NCBI GenBank assembly: GCA_022844205.1
Contig: JALHMF010000001.1
Location: 521,023-585,022 of the forward strand
Direction: 5' to 3'
DNA: 64,000 bases
Source: Xanthobacteraceae bacterium
GTDB taxonomy: Bacteria; Pseudomonadota; Alphaproteobacteria; Rhizobiales; Xanthobacteraceae
Below are positions 1-9,288 of the stretch, piece after piece. Below the pieces are notes generated by a model. It made no database searches. It had not been told where the DNA came from and was given only the letters and a program-made list of their open reading frames with translations. Both the position numbers and the translations under genes were made by a program. Each line of letters opens with the position of its first letter. Within the stretch, counting starts at the first letter, position 1.

Positions 1-45
1 GGGGGGGGCCGGTGGGGGCCGGGGGGGGCCGGGGGGGGGGGGGGG
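1..45. other. Low-complexity G-run at contig edge
   Basis: Runs of G broken by a few C and one T. Nothing coding or structural is recognisable. Its place at the first base of the window suggests an assembly or sequencing artefact rather than biology. Confidence 0.7.
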
Positions 46-60
46 CCCCCTCTTTCGCCG

Positions 61-116
61 GGACCCCCACCCGGCTCGCTCCGCTCGCCACCCTCCCCCT
101 TGCAGGGGGAGGGATG
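61..116. repeat. Intergenic repeat, CCACCCTCCCC family
   Basis: Contains GGCTCGCTCCGCTCGCCACC followed by the inverted pair CCCTCCCCC/GGGGGAGGG. Near-copies occur at 8686-8745, 9903-10047, 16746-16785 and 35238-35350. It behaves as a short dispersed palindromic element, of the kind common between genes in Bradyrhizobium-like genomes. Confidence 0.75.
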
Positions 117-145
117 TTTTTGGCAGCGGACGCTGGGAGTTTGTG

Positions 146-1018
146 ATGCGCAGCGATCTCCTGATGCCCGGGGCTTTCCTCTCGCCGCTCGTGTTGCAGG
201 ATTCGGTGCACCGCGCACTCGACGAAGACCTTGGCCGCGCGGGCGACATTACGAGCGCCATCACCATTCCGGAAGGAAAAAGAGCGAAGGCAAAACTTGC
301 CGCACGGAAAGCAGGAGTTGTCGCGGGTCTTGCCTGTGCGGCGGAAGCCTTCCGCCTCCTCGATCCTTCCGTGAAATTTTCCTCGAAAATCCGCGACGGC
401 GCTCAAATAAAAGCAGGCGAAGTGGCGGCGGAAATCGAAGGCAGCGCGGCTGCAATCCTGTCCGGCGAACGCGTGGCGCTCGATTTCGTCACGCATCTTT
501 CGGGCATTGCCACGCTCACCGCCGCCTTCGTTTCGAAAGTCGCGCACACGAGCGCGAAAATCGCCTGCACGCGAAAAACGATCCCCGGCCTGCGGGCGCT
601 GGAAAAATACGCCGTGCGCTGCGGCGGTGGAAACAATCATCGCTTTGGTCTCGATGACGCGGTGCTGATCAAGGACAATCACATCGCGGTTGCCGGCGGC
701 ATCGCGAACGCGCTCAAAAGCGTGCGCGAAAAAATCGGCCATCTCGTAAAGGTCGAGATCGAGGTCGATTCGCTGGAGCAACTCGCCGAAGTCCTGAAGG
801 CCGGTGGCGCCGATGCGGTGCTCCTGGACAATATGGATCTTGGAAAGCTGAAGACCTCCGTCGGCCTTGCAAAGGGGAAGGTCATTCTGGAAGCCTCGGG
901 CGGCGTCACGCTGGATACCGTCGCTAAAATCGCCGAGACCGGCGTGGATATAATTTCCTCCGGCGCGTTGACCCATTCCGCACCGGCCCTCGATTTCGGA
1001 CTCGATATTCAAATTTGA
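146..1018 (+). CDS. nadC: Nicotinate-nucleotide pyrophosphorylase (carboxylating)
   Basis: Quinolinate phosphoribosyltransferase. It converts quinolinate and PRPP to nicotinate mononucleotide, CO2 and PPi in cytosolic de novo NAD synthesis. The 290-residue product has the usual length and carries the family blocks [17 protein letters not shown] and LIKDNH, which hold the basic residues that bind quinolinate and PRPP, plus the late LLDN and SGGV motifs of the barrel. A GTG lies directly before the ATG; the ATG is preferred because GGGAG at 134-138 sits about 7 nt upstream. The NAD regulator just downstream (1707-2657) supports the role. nadA and nadB, usual partners, would lie beyond the contig edge. 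Confidence 0.95.
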   Translation: MRSDLLMPGAFLSPLVLQDSVHRALDEDLGRAGDITSAITIPEGKRAKAKLAARKAGVVAGLACAAEAFRLLDPSVKFSSKIRDGAQIKAGEVAAEIEGSAAAILSGERVALDFVTHLSGIATLTAAFVSKVAHTSAKIACTRKTIPGLRALEKYAVRCGGGNNHRFGLDDAVLIKDNHIAVAGGIANALKSVREKIGHLVKVEIEVDSLEQLAEVLKAGGADAVLLDNMDLGKLKTSVGLAKGKVILEASGGVTLDTVAKIAETGVDIISSGALTHSAPALDFGLDIQI

Positions 1019-1185
1019 TCGCGCCTCCTGCATTTCGGGAACGAACCGGCCACCCAACGCCTTAATCCTGCAAAACGGGGAGGAATGCCCTGGCCACCGT
1101 TCGTTCTGATTGTCCTGGAAAGGAACGATGGCGCGGCGAGATTGTTGAACGAATGGACGCTCTTTGCGCTTCGGGAGAAGGATCG

Positions 1186-1710
1186 ATGGGACGGATTTCG
1201 GTTTTGCTGGCGGCGGTTTCGCTGATCGCTTTCAGCGCGCAAGCGCAGGAAATCCGTCAGGTGGCGCCGGGCATCACGATGGCGCCGGGTCTTGCGAAAC
1301 CCGCGCAGGCGAAAAAACTCGAAGCGGTCCCAGCGCCGGTGCAAACTTCAAAGTCTGAGCCAACGAGCTATGGCGCACCTGTGTCCCCGGCGTTGCCGGT
1401 AGCGGAAGTAAAGCCCCCTGAGCCATCGAAGCCTGCCGTGAACGTGACGGCCGCAACACCTGCATTGAAGCCGGTGGCAACACCTGCACTGAAGCCCTTG
1501 ACCGCTCAAGCTGCGCAGGAACCGGCAACGAGGCCGCAGCCTGTTGCTGTTCAAGCAGCGAAAGAACCGAAGCGAGCCGCGCGCGAACCGCGCGTCGGGG
1601 ACCGTATCCCGGAGAGTGTGAAGCTCTATCCCGCGCAGGCGGTCCGCGTCGGCGACCGCGTACCGGACAATGTGCCGCTTTACCCGATGCCGCGCACGGC
1701 CATCCGCTAG
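1186..1710 (+). CDS. Exported Pro/Ala-rich protein with DUF1236-like repeats
   Basis: Predicted 174-residue secreted protein of unknown function. A signal peptide (about residues 1-19, ending SAQAQ) is followed by a low-complexity Pro/Ala/Val linker with repeated ATPALKP units. The C-terminus has two copies of a VGDR(I/V)P motif followed by a short LYP segment, resembling the DUF1236 motif of alphaproteobacterial periplasmic proteins. The ATG at 1186 is chosen over 1153 because GGGAGAAGGA lies just upstream and the signal peptide begins there. Its stop overlaps the stop of the convergent nadQ in the palindrome CTAG. Confidence 0.75.
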   Translation: MGRISVLLAAVSLIAFSAQAQEIRQVAPGITMAPGLAKPAQAKKLEAVPAPVQTSKSEPTSYGAPVSPALPVAEVKPPEPSKPAVNVTAATPALKPVATPALKPLTAQAAQEPATRPQPVAVQAAKEPKRAAREPRVGDRIPESVKLYPAQAVRVGDRVPDNVPLYPMPRTAIR

Positions 1711-2657
1711 CGTCCCCCAAAGCGGACACCCGCCGACGGGCGCTCGTCCAGCACTTCCCTTCTGAATCTGAACATTGCTGCCGGCCTTCCGCCGGTCGCC
1801 GTCGATGTTTCCCCGGTCGGCTCGACGAGAGCGGTGGACTCCATGAGCCGCCGGAAATTCTGCTTATGCAGATGCCGCCCCGCGATCGCCTCCACCGTGT
1901 TCTGCAATTCAGTGAGCGTGAATTCCGGCGCCATCAACTCGAAAACAACAGGACGATATTTCAGCTTCGCCCGTAGCCGCGCGATGGCGGTTGCGAGGAT
2001 GCGCCGGTGATCAAGCGGCATCGGCTCGCCAAGCTCATGTTGCCTTGCGCGCGCAAGTGCGGTCTCGCGCCCGTCGCGCCGCGCTTCAATGGTCAGCCCC
2101 GCTTCATAGATCAGTTCATAGCGCTCCAGAACGCGCTCTTCGTCCCATGGCGAGCCTTCGGTGCCGAATGCCTGGCGCAATCTTTCCTTGCGCGGCATCC
2201 GTCCCGGCAGCCGCTCAGGCGTCTTTGACCATTCGCTGAGGGCGGGCAAAATCGTATCGAGCAGCGCCGGTCTGCCGCCGCGCCAGTCTTCCCACGGAAA
2301 AAATTTGTACCAGGGCTCGAAACGGCCACCCGCCGCCTTCAGCGCGTCTGCTTCCTCCGGCATTCGCGTGAGCGCAAGATACCCGATCGAGACCGCGTGC
2401 GGATCGGTGTCGCCCACGCGCGCATGGCGGCCCCGGTCGCCAAACGTGTAGAGCTGCTCGACATAGCCGACGGAAAGAGCGGTCTGCTCTTCCACGAAGG
2501 TTCGCAGGCCGATTTCAAACGTGCGATGCGCCAGCGGATCGAACGGCCCGGTCGGCAAGCCGGCGCCAGCGACGAGAATCTGCGGCGATCCGCCATCGAT
2601 TGCGACGATGGCGGCGGTCAGTCCGATCTCGATGGGTGGGCGCGTGCGGGAGGTCAT
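1707..2657 (-). CDS. nadQ: Nudix-type NAD biosynthesis regulator (NadQ-like)
   Basis: 316-residue protein with an N-terminal Nudix-like fold and a C-terminal winged-helix-like part (about residues 215-310). The Nudix box is degenerate: where REUxEExGU is expected the sequence reads RTFVEEQTAL, and the upstream Glu of the box is missing, so hydrolysis is unlikely and ligand sensing more plausible. Proteins of this type (COG4111, annotated NAD regulator or NadQ) repress de novo NAD genes in Rhizobiales. The neighbouring nadC fits. The symbol is assigned from family resemblance plus context; NrtR, a related Nudix repressor, is the alternative. Confidence 0.75.
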   Translation of the reverse strand: MTSRTRPPIEIGLTAAIVAIDGGSPQILVAGAGLPTGPFDPLAHRTFEIGLRTFVEEQTALSVGYVEQLYTFGDRGRHARVGDTDPHAVSIGYLALTRMPEEADALKAAGGRFEPWYKFFPWEDWRGGRPALLDTILPALSEWSKTPERLPGRMPRKERLRQAFGTEGSPWDEERVLERYELIYEAGLTIEARRDGRETALARARQHELGEPMPLDHRRILATAIARLRAKLKYRPVVFELMAPEFTLTELQNTVEAIAGRHLHKQNFRRLMESTALVEPTGETSTATGGRPAAMFRFRREVLDERPSAGVRFGGR

Positions 2658-2899
2658 GCTGACAAACTAACATGCCGACTTAGAAAAAATGTCAGGCAAC
2701 TATTCTTATCCCTTCCTGAAAGGGCGGGGTATAGCGAAGATTGCTACACCAGCCGTTTTTGACCGAACGGCAACGATCTGAATATCGCGACTCGCCAGCG
2801 CCTATAATAACGTGGCCAATGCGCTCTCGAAGCAAAGTCGGCACATTGATGCCCCACCTTTCATGCAGACGGCAATCGCGCTCTGGGAGTGAACCCTAT

Positions 2900-3268
2900 T
2901 CAGAATTTTGCTTGAACGGTGCCATTGACGTTATTTGTAATTTGAACCGCGCCCTTAATTGGCGCTTTGAGATCAATACTCGATGTTCCGAGAAGCTTGT
3001 TGTCGCCTTCTGGCAATAGAGTGACCCGTTCAGCTTTTCCGTCCACCACTAGGATCGCCGTAGCCTTGAACCCTTTTGTTTGCACCGCCTTTTCATTGTG
3101 ATCGTAAATGTAAAGAGTCAGCGTTTTTTCGCTGACAAGAGCCTCTACGTGATATTGGCCAGCATCAGTTTGCTGACCTCCATTCTGACCTGTTTTCGGA
3201 GCATGTGCGTTAGCATTCAGACTTGCCGCCGCCAACAGCATTACGAGAACCAGCGTTTTTGATTTCAT
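2900..3268 (-). CDS. Small periplasmic protein of the RND efflux operon
   Basis: 122-residue exported protein. A signal peptide spans about residues 1-21 (cleavage near ANA/HAP), followed by a Gln/Gly-rich stretch and a beta-rich domain with no Cys. It is the last gene of a same-strand block, 20 nt after the RND pump gene. Position and size recall CusF-type accessory metal proteins, but no CusF metal motif is visible, so the function is not assigned. A role as a periplasmic helper of the pump is an inference from operon structure only. Confidence 0.75.
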   Translation of the reverse strand: MKSKTLVLVMLLAAASLNANAHAPKTGQNGGQQTDAGQYHVEALVSEKTLTLYIYDHNEKAVQTKGFKATAILVVDGKAERVTLLPEGDNKLLGTSSIDLKAPIKGAVQITNNVNGTVQAKF

Positions 3269-3288
3269 GTCGTGTCTCCTGATCTGGT

Positions 3289-6200
3289 TTAAAAAGCTTC
3301 CACCATTGACTTGGCGTTTGGGTTCTTGCTTGCGCTTTCCTTGCGAATTGTATCGAGCGGCGAGGCACCAAACCGTAAGAACAAAATGGGAGTCAGAATC
3401 GCATCGAGCAACGTGGCGCTGATTAAACCTCCGAATATTGTCACCGCGACTGGATGCAGAATTTCCTTTCCCGGCGATGACGGATCGATCACGAGCGGCA
3501 GCAACGCCACGCCTGCTGATAAGGCTGTCATCAAAACAGGTGTTAGGCGTTCGAGCGTTCCGCGCATAATCAGTTCGCGCCCGAAAGGTATGCCTTCGCG
3601 AAGCGAAAGATTGAGATAGTGACTGATTTTGAGAATTCCGTTCCGGGTCGCGATGCCTGTAAGCGTGATGAAACCGATCATGGAAGCCACGGAGAGAGGC
3701 AAATCAGCGATCCAAAGTGCGATCACACTGCCGACGAGGGAAAAAGGAACGCTACCCAGGATGATGATCGTCAAGACGGCAGAGCGGTAGCGACTGTAAA
3801 GAACCGCGAAAATCATCATGAACGAGAGCAGTGAAAGGATACCGATAGTCCGGGCTGCCTCTCGTTGTGCTTGGTAGCTGCCCTCGATACTCACGAAGAA
3901 GCCCTGCGGTAGCTTGGTTTGAGCGATCTGCGTCTGAATGGCCGCTGCGATCTTTGCAATGTCGGAGCCGTCCGTGTTGGCAAGGACCGCAATGCGCCGG
4001 CGTCCGTTTTCCCTCAATATCTGATTGGGGCCGTCTGTTTCCCGAATATCGGCGATTTGTCGTGCAGGAATCCATCCAGTAGGTGTCTGGATCAGAAGAT
4101 CGCCCAGTCCTTGTGTGGTCCGTAATCTGTCGGGCAACCGCATCACGACATCATAACGGCGATAGCCATCCGCGATTCTAGACACGATGCGTCCGCTCGA
4201 TAGTTGGGTCAGCTGCTCAATCAAGGCTGCGGGTTGGACGCCATAAAGCCCAGCGCGAGTGTAATCGATCCGGATTTCAAGGTGCGGAATCAGCGCCTGT
4301 CGCTCTACTTGCAAGTCGACGATGCCGGGTATGTTGCTGATATTCGCACGCAAGAGTTCTGCTGTCCGCCGCAGTGCATCCAAATCCTCGCCAAACAGTT
4401 TCAAGACAATTTCAGCCCGCACACCGGAAAGCATGTGATCGAGCCGGTGAGAAATCGGCTGACCGATATTAGTCGCCACGGGAAGAACGGAAAGCCTCGA
4501 CCGGATTTCCTCGGTGATAGCAGCCTTACCCCTGCTCTCCGGCTTCAGCTCGACGTCGATTTCAGTGGAATGAACTCCTTCCGCATGTTCATCGAGTTCT
4601 GCACGTCCTGTGCGTCTGCCGACCAAGCGAACATCGGGTATTTCCAGGAGCAGGCGCTCGGCAATCGTACCTACGCGAGATGACTCCGTCAGCGAAATTC
4701 CCGGATTGAAGGTCAAGTTGATCGTGAATGTTCCCTCGTTGAAAGAGGGTAGGAACGATCTTGGCAAGACCGAGAGTGCGGCAATCGAAAGGGCGACTAT
4801 CGCCGCTGCAAACCACAGAACAATACTCTGATGCTCAAAGGATATTTCAAGCGCGCGTTTGTTCCACCGTTTCAAAATCGGGACGATGCCGCTTTCGCGT
4901 TCATTCAGCCGCTTAAGGCCGGGCAGCATATAATAGGCCATCACCGGCGTCAGCGTGATCGATACCAAAAGGCTTGCAAGGATTGAAATGATATAGGCTT
5001 GCCCCAGTGGAGCGAACAGCCGCCCTTCGATCCCGGAAAGAGCGAATAAAGGCACGAAGACGAGCACAATAATGATGGTCGCATAGACGATACCCGAACG
5101 GACTTCCTGGCTGGCGGATACCACAATATCGAACACCGAGCGTGGATTTCCTGCGGCCCGATTTTCCCGCAAGCGGCGGAAGATATTTTCAACGCCCACC
5201 ACCGCATCATCTACTAGCTCGCCGATGGCAATCGCAATTCCGCCTAGCGTCATTGTGTTGATAGACAGCCCCGCAAAATAGAAAATCAGCGCGGTGATCA
5301 AGATCGAAACGGGAATGGCGGTGAGCGAGATAATTGTCGTTCTGAAATTTAACAAGAATGCGAACAGAATTATCGCGACCACCACTATTGCTTCAAGCAA
5401 TACGGTCTGAACGTTGCGGATCGATGCAGAAATGAAATCAGCCTGTCGGAAGATGATTTGCTCGGTTTTCGTTCCATCGGGCAAGGTCGCCGCGATTTGT
5501 TTGAGCGATTCCTCGATTTCGCGGGTGAGTCGAACCGTATCGACGTGTGGTTGCTTCTCGACGGAAATAAGAACCGCGGGATTTCCCATATAGCCGGAGT
5601 CACCCCGCTTCACGCGTGCCGCGAAGTCCACATCCGCAATCTGACGCAAATAAACTGGACCAGTTTCGTTGTTCGCGATCACGATATTGCGGAGATCGTC
5701 AAGACTGGTAGTTCGCCCAATATTGCGAATGAGATATTCACGCGACTGTTGATCTACGAAACCACCGCCCGCATTGCTGCCAAACGAGGCGAGCGCACGT
5801 TCGATCTGGTCATGCGCGATATTGAACGCTCGCATTGCCGCCGGGTTGGGAGCGATGCGGAATTGGCGAACTTCGCCGCCCATCGGGATAACCTGAGCGA
5901 CGCCCGGAATTGATAGCAAACGAGGACGGATCACAAAATCCGCAATCTCTCGTAGCTCCATAGGGGACAGTTTTTCGTTGGTAACGGCAGTAATTAGAAT
6001 TTGGCCCATGATCGAACTGATCGGGCCAAGGAGAGGCGCCACGTTCGCAGGCATCTGCTCCCGTATCAGGGCAAGTCTTTCGTTCACCAGTTGCCTGTTG
6101 CGGTAGATTTCAGTGTTCCAGTTGAACTCCACATAAACGAAAGAAAGACCAACACCTGAAACCGACCGCACGCGGTTGACGCCCGGAATCCCGTTCATCT

Positions 6201-6414
6201 GGGTTTCGATGGGAAACGTGATTAACTGCTCGACTTCTTGCGGGGCGTATCCTTCAGCCTCCGTCATAATGGTTACGGTGGGCCGATTGAGATCGGGGAA
6301 AACATCGATCGGTAATTGCGTCAGGGCAAACGCACCGTAAATCATCAACGCGGCCGCGATAGCCAATACCAGCACGCGAGAATGAAGCGAACGGCTGACA
6401 AGGAATGTGAACAT
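3289..6414 (-). CDS. Heavy-metal-type RND efflux pump (CusA/CzcA family)
   Basis: 1041-residue inner-membrane proton-driven exporter of the HME-RND family, close to the usual 1030-1050 length. TM1 is at about residues 13-32; large periplasmic loops follow TM1 and TM7; the TM4 signature is at 390-411 with AIGELVDDAVVGVEN (D402, D403, E409). This differs from the DFG...DGA...EN pattern of Zn/Co/Cd pumps and from the DAA pattern of Cu/Ag pumps, so the metal cannot be named. The segment HRLDHMLSGVRAEI is typical of the CzcA porter domain. It lies 12 nt after its adaptor gene. No outer-membrane factor gene is present in the block. Confidence 0.93.
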   Translation of the reverse strand: MFTFLVSRSLHSRVLVLAIAAALMIYGAFALTQLPIDVFPDLNRPTVTIMTEAEGYAPQEVEQLITFPIETQMNGIPGVNRVRSVSGVGLSFVYVEFNWNTEIYRNRQLVNERLALIREQMPANVAPLLGPISSIMGQILITAVTNEKLSPMELREIADFVIRPRLLSIPGVAQVIPMGGEVRQFRIAPNPAAMRAFNIAHDQIERALASFGSNAGGGFVDQQSREYLIRNIGRTTSLDDLRNIVIANNETGPVYLRQIADVDFAARVKRGDSGYMGNPAVLISVEKQPHVDTVRLTREIEESLKQIAATLPDGTKTEQIIFRQADFISASIRNVQTVLLEAIVVVAIILFAFLLNFRTTIISLTAIPVSILITALIFYFAGLSINTMTLGGIAIAIGELVDDAVVGVENIFRRLRENRAAGNPRSVFDIVVSASQEVRSGIVYATIIIVLVFVPLFALSGIEGRLFAPLGQAYIISILASLLVSITLTPVMAYYMLPGLKRLNERESGIVPILKRWNKRALEISFEHQSIVLWFAAAIVALSIAALSVLPRSFLPSFNEGTFTINLTFNPGISLTESSRVGTIAERLLLEIPDVRLVGRRTGRAELDEHAEGVHSTEIDVELKPESRGKAAITEEIRSRLSVLPVATNIGQPISHRLDHMLSGVRAEIVLKLFGEDLDALRRTAELLRANISNIPGIVDLQVERQALIPHLEIRIDYTRAGLYGVQPAALIEQLTQLSSGRIVSRIADGYRRYDVVMRLPDRLRTTQGLGDLLIQTPTGWIPARQIADIRETDGPNQILRENGRRRIAVLANTDGSDIAKIAAAIQTQIAQTKLPQGFFVSIEGSYQAQREAARTIGILSLLSFMMIFAVLYSRYRSAVLTIIILGSVPFSLVGSVIALWIADLPLSVASMIGFITLTGIATRNGILKISHYLNLSLREGIPFGRELIMRGTLERLTPVLMTALSAGVALLPLVIDPSSPGKEILHPVAVTIFGGLISATLLDAILTPILFLRFGASPLDTIRKESASKNPNAKSMVEAF

Positions 6415-6426
6415 CCAAATTCCTCC

Positions 6427-8061
6427 TCAGCGCACTTGATCGATAAGTTCAGCGCCTTGCGTCACAATCCGCTGACCTTCGGACAATCCGGAAAGAACCA
6501 ATACTCTTTCGCTATCCAAGGGCGCTACGCGGACCTCTCTAGCTTCGAATCGTTCCGCCGCTGTATGGTCATAAATGACAAGCTGTCCGTTGCTTGCACG
6601 CACAACCGCCGAACGAGGAACGGCTATACCTCGATACTTCTCGGTTCCTGACGCATAGACCGTAACGAACTGCCCGGCCCATAGACCTTCCGGAGAATCC
6701 ACCACAGCGAAGTGAACGGGAATTGCTTGATTGCGTCCGGCAAAGCCTGCGCCACGATAGGTCAGCTTGATCGAACGCCCATTCGACAGTCGCGCTGAAC
6801 TATTGGTGGTTGAAGCAATCGGATCAAAGGTGAGCGCTTCCACCCACAATCGGGAACTGTCGATGATCTCGAAAATCACGGTGTTAGGTTGAGCGAGTTG
6901 GCCTGCGACTGTGTTTGCCGCCGCAATCACACCAGAGACCGGAGCAATAAGCGCTTCAGGCTCCCGCCTCGTTTGCTCAAGTGCAGTACGGCGTTCCAGT
7001 AGTCCATTCAGCTCCAGCTTCGCCTCTTCGAGTTGTGTTTTTGAAATCGCGCCGGATTTAATCAATTGTTCGAAACGAACGACACGACGCTCGACGATGG
7101 AAATTTGCTGAAGTAGTTCGCCATCTTTCTGGCGCATGTCGGATACGTCGATAGCCTGGATGGGCGGCGTCACGTAGGCGAGCAGCTCTCCTTTTTCGAT
7201 CCGGGTTCCGAGTGTGGGAAAACCTTTCGGTGGTGGCGATAGTCGACCCGCAAGGGCGGACTGCACATAACCGCTGGCATTCGGATCAGGGATGATGCGC
7301 CCAGGTAATTCAATCGATTTGAAATGGTCCTCCGTTGAGGTAATCGCGGTGCGCACGGCGAGCAATCGTTGAGTTGTCTTTGGTACGAATACTGATCCAT
7401 CGGGAAGTCGTTGGGGAATGTCACGGCTATTGCGTGAATCTCCCGCTTGCTGATTTCCGTGATCCTCGCCTTCGTGGGAATGGGATGGTCCAGCATTCAC
7501 CAGAAATAGGAATGCGACCAGCGCCGGTGCAAATCTCGCGGCAATGCGGCGCCAATGGTTACCCCGAAGAATGAAAACCGCCAATCCGAGCAATGCCAAC
7601 GCGGCGGTCAAAATTGGAAGCCAGCTATTTTGTGATAACGGCTTAATGCGATTTTGTGCAGAAATTTTTATCGAAAGCGGAAGAATTTCGATCCTTTCTC
7701 CAGCCGATACCGTGAAGATAAGATCATATTGCCCTTCTGATTTTGCCCAGGGAGCCACCAGGCGATAGGTACCGTCGTCCATTGCCACTGCGAGGGCGGG
7801 ACCATTGGGTGTTTCAGCTTCAATTTTTGCATTGGCTACCGGTTCATTGGTGATGAACCGGTCCAGAAAAATCCGCAGCTCACCATCACGCAAAATCACC
7901 ACTAGCTCGAACTCGTCGGATGTTGCGCTACCGCGTGGCAATGCCGTTCCGACGGAAGGGGCCTCCTTAGCGTGATCGTGCCCTTCGTGCGCGGACGCAG
8001 TTACGGCCACACCAAAGACAAACAAGAATGAGGCTAGAATCGTGGCGAGACAGGCCCGCAT
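6427..8061 (-). CDS. RND efflux periplasmic adaptor (CzcB/CusB type)
   Basis: 544-residue membrane fusion protein. An N-terminal signal peptide (residues 1-24) is followed by His-rich HEGHDH, then a beta domain (about 48-135). Next come a TM segment (147-166), a second hydrophobic segment (178-191) and a second His-rich HEGEDH (196-201). The classical adaptor part (about 215-544) has lipoyl halves around a helical hairpin, a beta barrel and a membrane-proximal domain. The double His-rich/hydrophobic N-terminus makes it longer than CusB or CzcB (about 400-520) and suggests metal binding in the periplasm. It would link the pump at 3289-6414 to an outer-membrane channel encoded elsewhere. Confidence 0.9.
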   Translation of the reverse strand: MRACLATILASFLFVFGVAVTASAHEGHDHAKEAPSVGTALPRGSATSDEFELVVILRDGELRIFLDRFITNEPVANAKIEAETPNGPALAVAMDDGTYRLVAPWAKSEGQYDLIFTVSAGERIEILPLSIKISAQNRIKPLSQNSWLPILTAALALLGLAVFILRGNHWRRIAARFAPALVAFLFLVNAGPSHSHEGEDHGNQQAGDSRNSRDIPQRLPDGSVFVPKTTQRLLAVRTAITSTEDHFKSIELPGRIIPDPNASGYVQSALAGRLSPPPKGFPTLGTRIEKGELLAYVTPPIQAIDVSDMRQKDGELLQQISIVERRVVRFEQLIKSGAISKTQLEEAKLELNGLLERRTALEQTRREPEALIAPVSGVIAAANTVAGQLAQPNTVIFEIIDSSRLWVEALTFDPIASTTNSSARLSNGRSIKLTYRGAGFAGRNQAIPVHFAVVDSPEGLWAGQFVTVYASGTEKYRGIAVPRSAVVRASNGQLVIYDHTAAERFEAREVRVAPLDSERVLVLSGLSEGQRIVTQGAELIDQVR

Positions 8062-8123
8062 GGATGAATCCCTCGCTGCTGATCGATTCCGGTAGCGCGG
8101 AGGCGAACCGGGTAGTGTCGAGA

Positions 8124-8537
8124 TCAGGCGAAGGTTTTTGGCGGGTGGTCAGCGGAATCCAGGTCGCATGGAAAAATATTCGAAGCCGCTGGTGGAGAGC
8201 TGATGCATCTCACGGCGAGCAACGGGCCAAGGTCTTGCAAAGGTGTCATCGCGAAGCCCGGACAAGCCGAGCAACCACAAGAACAACTGAAACTACCACC
8301 CGATAAACAACTAAATTGCTTATCCGAAACTTGCTTAAATACGGTCGGATTTAATCTATCCGCTTGGGCATGAATTGCCGGAATCTGCTGACTGCTGGTT
8401 GTTGAAATGTCGATGCTATGCGTCGTGTTCGTGTGGCCAACATGCGCGTTCGCGGGTGTCGGCATTCCGACGAATATCGTCAGAAAACCCAAAGCAGCTA
8501 ACACATTGAGCCAGCGAACTTGCATTCTCGTTTGCAT
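8124..8537 (-). CDS. Exported Cys-rich protein heading the metal efflux operon
   Basis: 137-residue protein with a signal peptide (about residues 8-31, ending ANA/HVGH). His residues near the mature N-terminus (HVGH) are followed by a Cys cluster, SCSCGCSACPGF, plus three more Cys. No domain is recognised. It is the first gene of the same-strand efflux block, 62 nt before the adaptor, so a metal-binding or metal-sensing periplasmic role is plausible but inferred. A second in-frame ATG lies at 8525. The C-terminus is Pro/Ser-rich and could be disordered. Confidence 0.6.
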   Translation of the reverse strand: MQTRMQVRWLNVLAALGFLTIFVGMPTPANAHVGHTNTTHSIDISTTSSQQIPAIHAQADRLNPTVFKQVSDKQFSCLSGGSFSCSCGCSACPGFAMTPLQDLGPLLAVRCISSPPAASNIFPCDLDSADHPPKTFA

Positions 8538-8685
8538 ACGCGAATTCGATGAAGATGAAAAGCGAAGAACATTTTATGGTCAATTGTGGCTTAGTTCTGC
8601 CTTTTCACTATACCCTTGGAAGGGGGGCGGCGAGACCGCCGTAACGCGAAGGCGCGTCGAGCGGGTGGGGCATTTAAATCGGCGA

Positions 8686-8748
8686 CCCACACCCCGCCTC
8701 ACTTCTTTCGCGACCCTCCCCTTGCAAGGCAGGGGCTCTGTTCCCGAA
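8686..8748. repeat. Intergenic repeat, CCACCCTCCCC family
   Basis: Variant of the element at 61-116, with GACCCTCCCCTTGC followed by an imperfect inverted arm. It lies between the metal efflux block and the phosphatase gene. Confidence 0.6.
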
Positions 8749-8757
8749 TGAAAAATC

Positions 8758-9288
8758 TCAATCCCACTTCAGTTCGAACGGCGCCGCCTCGTAGGCGCCC
8801 ACCGCTGGGTAACCGAGCAACCCGACGGCCTCGACCATCCGGCCCTTGCGCCCGAGGAAAGTATCGCCAAGCTTGACCAGCCGCGTGTTCGGCATCGCCG
8901 TCGGCGAAGCCCGGCGCAGCCGCACGGCGATTTCCTTTTCGTCCCTGCCCGGTGAGAGCGCGCAGGCCGCAATGAAGGCCGCCGCCGTCGAACGGCTGAT
9001 GCCGGCGTAACAATGCACGACCATCGGGGCCGCCCGGTCCCAGCGCTGGGCGAAATCGACGAGCTTCTCCACATGTTCTTGGCCGGGCGCGATCAGCCCG
9101 TCGATCGCGTCGGCGATGTCGTCCATCTGCAACCACAGATGATTGGCGGCAACGTCGAAGCCCTGCTTTTCCAGAAGCGCGCGTTCGCGCGTAATCAGCT
9201 CATCGTCGCGCACGAGCGACACGACATGGCGCGCGCCACATGTGCTCACGACTTCCTGCAGGCGTGCAATCGAACAGACGCGGATCAT
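8758..9288 (-). CDS. Tyrosine/dual-specificity phosphatase-like protein
   Basis: 176-residue cytosolic protein with the Cys-dependent phosphatase loop HCYAGISRS. C93 is the candidate nucleophile and R99 the phosphate-binding Arg (CX5R). A possible general-acid Asp lies in the QMDDIADA segment. Substrate unknown; bacterial relatives are annotated as tyrosine-specific protein phosphatases. The start at 9288 is chosen because its ATG overlaps the TGA of the upstream HD-domain gene (TCAT at 9285-9288), implying translational coupling. An upstream ATG at 9348 would add 20 unrelated residues inside the neighbour. Confidence 0.85.
   Translation of the reverse strand: MIRVCSIARLQEVVSTCGARHVVSLVRDDELITRERALLEKQGFDVAANHLWLQMDDIADAIDGLIAPGQEHVEKLVDFAQRWDRAAPMVVHCYAGISRSTAAAFIAACALSPGRDEKEIAVRLRRASPTAMPNTRLVKLGDTFLGRKGRMVEAVGLLGYPAVGAYEAAPFELKWD

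Noticed and set aside
2741-3019. 92-codon plus-strand reading frame
   Set aside because: Overlaps the exported protein of the efflux operon on the other strand and shows no protein features.
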